Part shown: piece after piece, positions 9,354-16,217 of the stretch | Numbering within the stretch: the stretch's first letter is position 1 | How the letters are laid out: each line of letters opens with the position of its first letter | Assembly: GCF_021165935.1 (NCBI RefSeq) | Contig: NZ_CP088953.1 | Coordinates: 2,713,501 to 2,777,500 of the forward strand | Length of the DNA: 64,000 bases | Direction of reading: 5' to 3' | From: Microbulbifer elongatus | GTDB lineage: Bacteria; Pseudomonadota; Gammaproteobacteria; Pseudomonadales; Cellvibrionaceae | Notes under the pieces: generated by a model | Databases searched by the model: none | Seen by the model: the letters and a program-made list of their open reading frames with translations, nothing else | Told to the model about the DNA's origin: nothing | Position numbers and translations under genes: made by a program

Positions 9354-9449
9354 ATAGGTGTTGAAAACGTCGCGGATTCTAACGGAATAACAGTAAAAAT
9401 CCCAGAGTTTTCTGATACTTACGCGCGCCAGGGCGTGTAAGAGGGCGCT

Positions 9450-9477
9450 ATTCTATGGTTTGTCGGGGATTAGTCAA
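9450..9477 (-). promoter_or_regulatory. Sigma-70 promoter of the tRNA-Cys/Leu operon
   Basis: On the minus strand TTGACT (9477-9472), a 16-base spacer, then TAGAAT (9455-9450). A GC-rich discriminator (AGCGCCC) follows, typical of stable-RNA promoters under stringent control. The start would be near 9443, about 90 bases before the tRNA-like repeat. Confidence 0.75.
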
Positions 9478-9694
9478 GGCTATTTCGCGATACGATGCAT
9501 ACTGTTCAAATTGTGATCTATGGGCTATTCCAGCGCCGCAGCGGGGAGGCGTAATAACTGGATGAAATGGAAGGGCTCTATCTATTGCCAATTGTTCTAA
9601 ATTAATTGGCGATCGCGCTGGCAATCCCCCGGACCTGACCAATACTGAGAGTAGCTGGCTAGCACACATCTCCCCCCACGTGTTGTTTAGTAGT

Positions 9695-9819
9695 GCCGGC
9701 CGGGTGCCTTCCTCCATATGGGCACCCAGTGTGTTGTAAGGATGAAATCCTCCAAGTTTCACTCCTAATGGTCTTGGCCCTGACGCTCTCCCCCCCCCCC
9801 GTCGTCAGGGCTTTTTTTT
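9695..9819 (+). ncRNA. Candidate structured RNA ending in an intrinsic terminator
   Basis: Three successive hairpins lie on the plus strand with no coding frame: GGGTGCC/GGCACCC (9702-9708 and 9721-9727), AGGAT/ATCCT (9739-9743 and 9747-9751) and GCCCTGACG/CGTCAGGGC (9777-9785 and 9803-9811). The last is followed by eight T residues, so it is a textbook terminator, yet no plus-strand gene precedes it. Its loop holds a run of 11 C. I could not find a convincing plus-strand promoter, so the 5' end is a guess. The rest of 9478-9694 shows no gene I can support. Confidence 0.35.
9777..9819 (+). terminator. Rho-independent terminator with orphan upstream region
   Basis: Nine-base-pair stem GCCCTGACG/CGTCAGGGC followed by T8 at 9812-9819. 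It overlaps the 3' end of the opposing metallopeptidase gene: the T tract is the AAA codons of its Lys-Lys-Lys tail. On the minus strand no T tract follows, so it acts on plus-strand transcripts. Confidence 0.75.
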
Positions 9820-11070
9820 GCCTGTAAGAAATGCACGCTCCAGTTGTGGAACGGGCTCTCCCGCCGCTTCTTCTACAAGTTTTCGGAATTTTTTTAGTGT
9901 GATTTCACCGCGATCGGCCGCCAGTGCCGTCACCACTTCATCCAGGTTGCGCTTGCCGTCGCTGGATTGTTGGATCTGCTCGTCAATCTGGTGGAGTACT
10001 ACTGTGGCTCTTGCGGTGATCGGACCAGACGAGCGTTTCACCAGCAGGTTTGGAGATTCTTCTCCCCATTCCGCAAGATCTTGCAGCGCTTCCTGAAAGC
10101 GCCGCTCACTGATACCACCGGTACGGCGCAATGTCTGCAGGGAGTAATACTCCGCAATGCCTTCCACAATCCAATCGCTCTCTTTGTCACCGCGAATGCC
10201 GGTGACTACATGCACCAGCTCGTGCAGCATACTGCTTGTTCGGTTACCACTGATCAGAGGGCGGTCGGCGTGCATAAACAGGGAGCGGGTTCCAGATAGC
10301 CCGCCACGCCACATGGGGTCATCGGCCATGACGATCAGCAGTTTTGCTGGAAACTCCGGGAATACCTTTTTGAGTTCCGGCAAGGTCCAGCCGAGAAAGG
10401 CCAGGGTGTCCTGCCGGCGCAGCCCAATACCCAAGGGCCCGGCGATAACGGTGTCGGTTCCATCGATGATGTCCTGGCGACTGCCGATACGACCGGAAAT
10501 CATCCAGCCTTTGGGGCGAATAAAACGGCGGCCCGGATCCTTCAACTGGAAAATACCTTTCTCGTCCTTGGCATAAGGGGCGAGGGTATTCCAGTCTTGC
10601 GGCGTATTGATCTGTAGTGTCGCCTGCGATTGCAGGGACTTGGGGGCGCGGGCGGATATGGGGGGAATCAGTTTGTCGGTGCGGAGGATGGTCCACTTGT
10701 CGGTCATCAATGAGTCATAGCGGCCTGACGATTTTTTCGCATCGATCTTGAATCGGTACTGGATTTCACTCTGTCCCGTTCCCGGTTTCCAGATGGCTTT
10801 GTCGCCATTCAGTGAAACATCTTCGCCGGCAATTTCTGAATGCCGTTCCGGATTCAGATGCAGAGTCAGTTGGCTGGGGAGCGTGTCACCGGACAGTTCA
10901 ATACGGACATGCGCAAAATCTTCATCCGGCTTCAGATCCACCCGGTACTGAATGTCGTAAAAGGTTTTGGAATCGGAATGTGCATATGGTGCACACAGAC
11001 TGCATAGCAGGGCGATCACGCCCAGGTTCGCGAATATGCGGGGAGAGCAAGCTTTCCAAAAATGTTGCAT
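9805..11070 (-). CDS. Gluzincin-type zinc metallopeptidase, exported
   Basis: A 421-residue protein with an N-terminal signal sequence (GVIALLCSLCAPYAHS). The zinc site is clear: HELVH at residues 283-287 and the third ligand E303 in WIVEGIAEYY, the HExxH-x15-E spacing of M1/M61-like gluzincins. The N-terminal ~150 residues look like a beta-rich domain (DIQYRVDLKPDEDFAHVRIE) as in M61 glycyl aminopeptidases, but the exact family is not certain. Location should be periplasm or outside. The substrate is unknown. It stands alone, with tRNA-Pro upstream. Confidence 0.82.
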   Translation of the reverse strand: MQHFWKACSPRIFANLGVIALLCSLCAPYAHSDSKTFYDIQYRVDLKPDEDFAHVRIELSGDTLPSQLTLHLNPERHSEIAGEDVSLNGDKAIWKPGTGQSEIQYRFKIDAKKSSGRYDSLMTDKWTILRTDKLIPPISARAPKSLQSQATLQINTPQDWNTLAPYAKDEKGIFQLKDPGRRFIRPKGWMISGRIGSRQDIIDGTDTVIAGPLGIGLRRQDTLAFLGWTLPELKKVFPEFPAKLLIVMADDPMWRGGLSGTRSLFMHADRPLISGNRTSSMLHELVHVVTGIRGDKESDWIVEGIAEYYSLQTLRRTGGISERRFQEALQDLAEWGEESPNLLVKRSSGPITARATVVLHQIDEQIQQSSDGKRNLDEVVTALAADRGEITLKKFRKLVEEAAGEPVPQLERAFLTGKKKP

Positions 11071-11339
11071 GAATACTTTCTGGCTTGTTAGAAGGACATG
11101 GATACGTTTGTTGGTATGACATCACACCTTGTGAACAGTGCCAAAGGTTAGCCCCCATTTTCCCGGGAGGCGACGCTGCGCACAATTTGCAGCCAGGCCG
11201 CTATTGGCACCACACTCCTACCGCGATCTTCGATTGAAAAATGTCAGAAGTCTCAGGGCTTGAGTAGAGCGCTATGCAGGTGGCACGGGGTTGTGCAACT
11301 AAAAAGCAGGAAAATAAAAAATAGGAGGGGTTGGAAAAA

Positions 11340-11416
<77 letters not shown>

Positions 11417-11477
11417 ACTTGTGCAACGTTCGATTCCGTTGCGGAATCTGCTGCGGCTTCCTTGTGAAACGGGCGGC

Positions 11478-11505
11478 ATTATAACAGCCACTTCGCCTCT
11501 GTAAA
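11478..11505 (-). promoter_or_regulatory. Sigma-70 promoter of tRNA-Pro
   Basis: Minus-strand TTTACA (11505-11500), 16-base spacer and a perfect TATAAT (11483-11478), then the GC-rich discriminator GCCGCCC. The transcript would start about 55 bases before the tRNA. Confidence 0.8.
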
Positions 11506-11560
11506 CCACTGATTTCATTTAATTTTAGCCGTTGTGCGCCCGTAGGCGCGTCGGAGCGTT

Positions 11561-12409
11561 TTACTTCTTGATCTGGCGGATCAGGCCTTCCTGGGTGGTG
11601 GAGGCAACCAGTCTGCCATCGCGGGTGAAGATCTGGCCACGGCAGTAGCCGCGGGCGCCACTGGCGGATGGACTATCGGTCACGTAGAGCAGCCATTCAT
11701 CCGCGCGGAAGGGGCGGTGGAACCACATGGCGTGGTCGAGACTCGCGGGCATCAGGTGCGGGTCGAACAGGCTGATGGGGTGTGGTTGCAGAGCGGTACC
11801 CAGCAGCGCCATATCGGACGCGTAACAGAGAGCGCTGCGGTGTTCGATGGGGCTGTCGGACAATTCGCCGTCCACCTTGAACCAGAACATGCACTGGGGT
11901 TCGCGCACGGCGTTATCGAAGTAGCTCATTGGATCCACTGGACGGAAATCGACCATATAGCGGCGCTGGTTCTGCGCGGCGCCTTGCATGCCGGCTTCTT
12001 CTGCCAGTTGCTGGGTGTTTTTCAGGTCTTCCGGCTGAGCCAGTCCGTCGGTGGGCATATCCGCCTGGTGATCAAATCCCGGTTCTTCGATCTGGAATGA
12101 GGCGGACATATTAAAGATGGCTTTGCCGTTCTGGCGGGCAACTATTCGGCGAGTGGTGAAGCTACCGCCGTCGCGAATGGGATCCACATCATAGATGACA
12201 GGTTTTTCACTGCTGCCTGGCCGCAGAAAGTAGGCATGTAGAGAGTGGGGTAGGCGACCCTCAACGGTCCGCGCGGCCGCCATCAGTGCCTGCCCGAGCA
12301 CCTGGCCTCCGAACAACACTTTGCGGTAGTTTTCGACATGCTCCCGGCTACGGAATAGATTGGTATCCAGTTGTTCGACATCGAGGAGCTTGCTTAACTT
12401 TTCCAACAT
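11561..12409 (-). CDS. tesB: Acyl-CoA thioesterase II, TesB
   Basis: Hydrolyses medium- and long-chain acyl-CoA to free fatty acid and CoA. The 282 residues match E. coli TesB. It has the double hotdog layout: first half with RKVLFGGQVLGQALMAA and the FTTRRIVARQNGKAIF strand, second half with PHLMPASLDHAMWFHRPFRA, which carries the catalytic Asp, and TQEGLIRQ at the end, which carries the catalytic Gln. The start at 12409 gives MLEKLSKLLDVEQLD, as usual for the family. Downstream comes tRNA-Pro; no operon partner is visible. Confidence 0.94.
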   Translation of the reverse strand: MLEKLSKLLDVEQLDTNLFRSREHVENYRKVLFGGQVLGQALMAAARTVEGRLPHSLHAYFLRPGSSEKPVIYDVDPIRDGGSFTTRRIVARQNGKAIFNMSASFQIEEPGFDHQADMPTDGLAQPEDLKNTQQLAEEAGMQGAAQNQRRYMVDFRPVDPMSYFDNAVREPQCMFWFKVDGELSDSPIEHRSALCYASDMALLGTALQPHPISLFDPHLMPASLDHAMWFHRPFRADEWLLYVTDSPSASGARGYCRGQIFTRDGRLVASTTQEGLIRQIKK

Positions 12410-12794
12410 GGGCGGTTACTGCCTGTCTGAATAGGGTTGTCTGATGTGTCACCTAGTGCTCTCGCAATCGGCGGACCGGAAATATTAGCAATTACTCCCA
12501 GAATGACCATTGCCGAACTGATCAAAATTGATTTCCTTGTCTTACGGGTTTTCCCGTCGGCACCTGCTCCATTAAGTTGCCGGGCCACCGCCGATTTAAC
12601 AGTTCTGAATAAAAAAAGATCAGTGTGGTTGAACTATAAGCGCTAAATTTAATGAGAGGAAACGGGAGTGGCACCATGTGATCCTCGCGAATACGCGGTA
12701 AATGTACTACTGGCGCGGCTTTTTCCTGTCAATTAGGCGCAAAGTCCCCTGTAGAATTTGGGAAATCCTTTTCCATTCCGGGGGAATTGCCTAT
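12410..12794. other. Intergenic region between tesB and tetR
   Basis: About 385 bases without a gene I can support. Short overlapping frames on both strands exist near 12.4-12.65 kb, but none has a Shine-Dalgarno or recognisable family. It should hold the divergent promoters of tesB and the TetR gene. Confidence 0.5.
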
Positions 12795-12806
12795 CATTCA
12801 TGAATG
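12795..12806. promoter_or_regulatory. TetR-type operator palindrome
   Basis: The perfect 12-bp palindrome CATTCATGAATG lies 48 bases before the chosen tetR start. The identical 12-mer occurs at 47721-47732 in front of the RND efflux operon, next to the second tetR gene. It resembles the half-site pattern of AcrR-family operators. Confidence 0.6.
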
Positions 12807-12854
12807 AATAGTCAATTTCAGTCTCCACATTCACGGACAGCTAAGGTCGGAAGT

Positions 12855-13553
12855 ATGGATAAGGCAAAAGAGAAGGTTCAGCGGTTCCGCGCGCGCGAGC
12901 AGCGTATCCTGGACGCGGCGTTAGAGCTTTTGCTCGAGCATGGTGAAGAAAAGGTTACCGTTGAGCAGATCGCCGAGCGGGTCGATATCGGTAAAGGCAC
13001 CATCTACAAGCATTTCATCTCCAAAACCGAGATCTACATGCGCCTGCTGATGGACTACGAGAAGTCCCTCACCGAGCGCCTGAAAAGCGCCGTTGCCACG
13101 GCTGAGCAGGGCGATATCACCGCCCCGGCACGTGCTTATTTTGAATCCCGTATGGCGGACCCGGCGCGTGATCGCCTGTTCCAGCGGCTGGAAGAGAAGA
13201 TTATCGCGTTGAATCTTGCGCCAGAGATGATCGCCGAACTGCACGCGCTGCGTAATTCCAACGCGTCAGCCCTGAATCGGGTGTTTGAGCGTCGCATGGA
13301 ACAGGGGGTTCTGAAGAAGGTGCCTGCCTACTATTACTACTCTACCTATTGGGCTCTGGTACAGGGCGCCGTAGAGCTCTACCACTCCAAGTCATTCGCG
13401 GATGTTATCGAAGACCGTGAGGGTCTGATGGAGTTCATCATGGATGTTGGTGTGCATATCGGCGATATCTCCAGCCGCCGTCAAGTTGGCGGTACCCAGC
13501 CTTCAGAGCCGGTGCAGAGTAGCCCGAGCAATCCGGGTAGCAGTTTTGGCTGA
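12855..13553 (+). CDS. TetR/AcrR family transcriptional regulator
   Basis: A 232-residue one-component regulator. The N-terminal HTH spans ~15-60 (RILDAALELLLEHGEEKVTV, IAERVDIGKGTIYKHF); the remaining helices form the ligand and dimer domain, which is not informative about the ligand. The ATG at 12855 is preferred because GGAAG precedes it; the ATG at 12804 lies inside the operator palindrome. The C-terminus ends in a low-complexity Ser/Pro tail. It overlaps the DUF1285 gene by eight bases, so both are probably co-expressed and autoregulated. Confidence 0.88.
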   Translation: MDKAKEKVQRFRAREQRILDAALELLLEHGEEKVTVEQIAERVDIGKGTIYKHFISKTEIYMRLLMDYEKSLTERLKSAVATAEQGDITAPARAYFESRMADPARDRLFQRLEEKIIALNLAPEMIAELHALRNSNASALNRVFERRMEQGVLKKVPAYYYYSTYWALVQGAVELYHSKSFADVIEDREGLMEFIMDVGVHIGDISSRRQVGGTQPSEPVQSSPSNPGSSFG

Positions 13554-14112
13554 ACCGCTTTTCCAGCAGCTGCAGAAATTGCAGGACGAGTTCCGGGGGC
13601 ACCCACCGGTGGCCTCCTGGAATCCGGATTTATGTGGCGATATGGATATGGTGATCCGGGCCGACGGTCGATGGATCCATGAAGGAACCGAAATAGAACG
13701 CCAGCCACTGGTAAAGCTATTTGCCAGTATTCTCAAGAAAGAAGGGCGTCACTACTATCTGGTGACCCCCGTAGAGAAGTGGCGCATTCGTGTCGAAGAT
13801 GTCCCATTTCTGATTACTCAGGCGGCGCGCCAGGGGGAAGGGTCTACCGGCGAAATTTTGCTCACCACCAATACCGGTGACGTTGTTCCGTTGGACAGCG
13901 AACATCCTCTTCTGCTCAAGCCTTACGGCGACCCGCCGCAACCAATTCCCTACGTCGAGGTTCGCAACGGACTTCAAGGGCGGATGTCTCGTGATGTCTA
14001 CTACCAGTTGATTGACTGGGCCGAGCCGCGGCAGCCCACCGAGCCTCCGGCGAAATTATGCCAGTTGTGGTTGCAAAGTAAGGGCGAGGAATTTTTGCTC
14101 GGCCAATATTAG
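13546..14112 (+). CDS. DUF1285 domain protein
   Basis: A 188-residue protein of the DUF1285 family, small soluble proteins of unknown role that often lie beside a TetR gene. Recognisable segments are GDMDMVIRADGRWIHEGTEI, LVKLFASILKKEGRHYYLVT, VEKWRIRVEDVPFL and VEVRNGLQGRMSRDVYYQL. I use the TTG at 13546, which gives MAEPLFQQLQKLQDEF and an eight-base overlap with tetR; longer upstream starts would read through the tetR coding region in another frame. No catalytic residues can be named. Confidence 0.85.
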   Translation: MAEPLFQQLQKLQDEFRGHPPVASWNPDLCGDMDMVIRADGRWIHEGTEIERQPLVKLFASILKKEGRHYYLVTPVEKWRIRVEDVPFLITQAARQGEGSTGEILLTTNTGDVVPLDSEHPLLLKPYGDPPQPIPYVEVRNGLQGRMSRDVYYQLIDWAEPRQPTEPPAKLCQLWLQSKGEEFLLGQY

Positions 14113-14302
14113 TTCACCGTCGACACTTGGAACTGGTGTTCCTGTGCCTTGTTTCAATTTACCCCTTCTCTGTATGTTTTTTATCCGCTCGGGATCTCCC
14201 TGAAATATATATGAAATCATCCAGAAATATTACAGAAATAAAAATTTAACATTGCAATATTTTTGAATTGATTTACGGCTTTTTTTCTTCGCGTCTTTCA
14301 TT

Positions 14303-14335
14303 CGTAACATTTTCGCAACACTCCGTTCCTAGACT
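14303..14335 (+). promoter_or_regulatory. Candidate Pho box and -10 element
   Basis: Two 7-base direct repeats, CGTAACA (14303-14309) and CGCAACA (14314-14320), are separated by TTTT, the layout of a PhoB box. A -10-like TAGACT (14330-14335) starts nine bases after the box and there is no obvious -35, as in PhoB-activated promoters. The start lies ~70 bases before the lipoprotein gene. The flanking 14113-14302 is AT-rich and otherwise featureless. Confidence 0.4.
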
Positions 14336-14414
14336 CCCCCTCGTCCAAATTGCTTTGGCCGATAAGAATTTTTAAATCTCGGATTAATTCACTTCATCCT
14401 TGTTAGGGGGATCC

Positions 14415-16097
14415 ATGAAACTTGCATCCAACAAGCTGCTGCTGGCAGCCGCGATTTCTGCTGTGCTGGCTGGTTGTGACAGCGGCGGTATCACCATTGC
14501 TCCGGAAACTAACGATAACTCTACCAACAACGGTGGCGGACAAGTCGAAGTTCCAGGTGATTCTTACGATGGTCCCTGCGCCTCATATGAAAAAGAAGAT
14601 GGCACTATTGCTCACGGTGATTACAACGAAGCTCAAGGAAATTGTGTATACCAGCGCAGCTTCGTAGATGCCGGAAACCCGCTGATGCAAGACATCACTC
14701 TGGCGACCCTGGCTGGTAATGGCGCTCATGTCTTCACAGGTAGCCTTGTGGTTGGTAAAAATTACAGCAGTCAGGCTGAGCTAGACGCCGCAGGTATCGC
14801 AAAAGGCGGCGACGGTGCCGTTCTGACTATTGAGCCGGGCGTGACAGTTGCGTTCAACTCCGCTGCAGAGTCCCTGGTAATCAACCGTGGATCTCAGATT
14901 TTCGCTGAAGGTACTTCCGCTGCGCCGATCATTGTTACCTCTCTGTCAGACGTAAACGGTGAAATCACTAACCCTGAAGCCGTAGGCGAATGGGGCGGCA
15001 TGGTGGTGAATGGTTTTGGTGTTACCAACAAGTGTGAGTACACAGGCTCTGTTGATGCAGGTGATATTGCTCAGGTTGGTGAGTGTCACGTAGACGTTGA
15101 AGGTCTGATTGGCGACGCTATCTCCAACTATGGCGGCGACAACAACGAAGATAACTCTGGTGTTCTGCGTTACTTCATCGTTAAGCACACTGGTTTCGAC
15201 GTAGTGCCGGGCAACGAACTGAACGGTATTACTTTCGGTGCCGTTGGTTCTGGCACTGTGCTGGAAAACATCCAGGCTTATTCCACTCAGGACGATGGTG
15301 TTGAATTCTTCGGCGGTTCTGCGGACCTGACCAACTACGTAGCACTGTACGTCAACGACGATTCCATCGACCTGGACGAAGGCTACCGCGGTACCATCAC
15401 CAACTCTCTGGTAATTCAGGGTGGTCGTGAAGGTGCTAACTGTATCGAATCTGACGGTATAGGCAGCTACTCCAGCAAAAGTGCTGACGTTATTGCTGAC
15501 TTCATCGCCCGCGGCCTGAATAGCCGTCCAGTTATCGATGGCCTGACCTGCATCATCTCTCCAGTCGCCGGTACTGACGATGAAGGCGCTGGCTGGCGTT
15601 TCCGCGAAGCAATCTACCCGACCATCACTAACTCCATGGTTGTTGCTTCTTTCATCGGTGCTGAAAACGGTAGTGACAACTACTGTGTCCGTCTTGAAAA
15701 CGACACCCTGCAAGGTGCGCAAGATGGTGACGTTGTAATGAAGTCCAACATCTTCGCCTGTGAAACCAAGACCAAAGGCGGTGTTCTGCCGAACAACCAG
15801 ACCGTTGAAGCTTGGGCTGCTGCAAACGGCAACGTATTCGCCGAAGCCTTCCCGACCGCGGGTGCGGCTTACAACCCAACTGCTGCCGCCGACACCGGTC
15901 TGCAGATTCTGGGTGGCTCTCCGCTGCCAATCTTCTCTCTGGATACCGCCAGCATGCTGGTTGACGGTGCTGCAGTTACCCTGGCGCCTGAAAATGATCG
16001 TGGCTTCATTGGTGCACTGTCTGAATCCAGCGACGCAGGTGACTGGACTTCCGGCTGGACTGTAGGTCTGGACACCATCGATTGGCTGACTCAGTAA
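14415..16097 (+). CDS. Beta-helix-like lipoprotein paired with a TonB receptor
   Basis: A 560-residue lipoprotein: signal sequence MKLASNKLLLAAAISAVLAG with the lipidated cysteine at C21. Asp follows the cysteine, which in E. coli would retain the protein in the inner membrane; the rule may differ here. The body has many short strands and repeating N/G/D turns (GSQIFAEGTSAAPIIVTS, GDAISNYGGDNNEDNSGVLR, GVEFFGGSADLTNYVALYV), suggesting a right-handed parallel beta-helix. The ATG at 14415 has an AGGGGG Shine-Dalgarno; a TTG at 14400 lacks it. The neighbouring TonB receptor suggests a role in capturing or processing a nutrient. Function is not known. Confidence 0.8.
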   Translation: MKLASNKLLLAAAISAVLAGCDSGGITIAPETNDNSTNNGGGQVEVPGDSYDGPCASYEKEDGTIAHGDYNEAQGNCVYQRSFVDAGNPLMQDITLATLAGNGAHVFTGSLVVGKNYSSQAELDAAGIAKGGDGAVLTIEPGVTVAFNSAAESLVINRGSQIFAEGTSAAPIIVTSLSDVNGEITNPEAVGEWGGMVVNGFGVTNKCEYTGSVDAGDIAQVGECHVDVEGLIGDAISNYGGDNNEDNSGVLRYFIVKHTGFDVVPGNELNGITFGAVGSGTVLENIQAYSTQDDGVEFFGGSADLTNYVALYVNDDSIDLDEGYRGTITNSLVIQGGREGANCIESDGIGSYSSKSADVIADFIARGLNSRPVIDGLTCIISPVAGTDDEGAGWRFREAIYPTITNSMVVASFIGAENGSDNYCVRLENDTLQGAQDGDVVMKSNIFACETKTKGGVLPNNQTVEAWAAANGNVFAEAFPTAGAAYNPTAAADTGLQILGGSPLPIFSLDTASMLVDGAAVTLAPENDRGFIGALSESSDAGDWTSGWTVGLDTIDWLTQ

Positions 16098-16217
16098 GGT
16101 AGGAATGGAATAGGGGGGAATAGCCCCGATTCCTAAGGGCGCCGCCTTCGCTGCTGGAGTCGGCGCCCTCTTTAGTTCTACTGCCTTTATAAACAGGAAC
16201 GATAAGAGGCCTGGGTA

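Noticed and set aside
9448..9762. A 104-residue minus-strand frame beginning MKLGGFHPYNTL
   Set aside because: It runs across the tRNA promoter and into its leader, has no recognisable family, and the region is better explained by promoter and RNA structure.
12394..12646. Short overlapping frames on both strands between tesB and tetR, one hydrophobic
   Set aside because: No Shine-Dalgarno and no family; the hydrophobic look arises on the strand opposite to an equally plausible frame.
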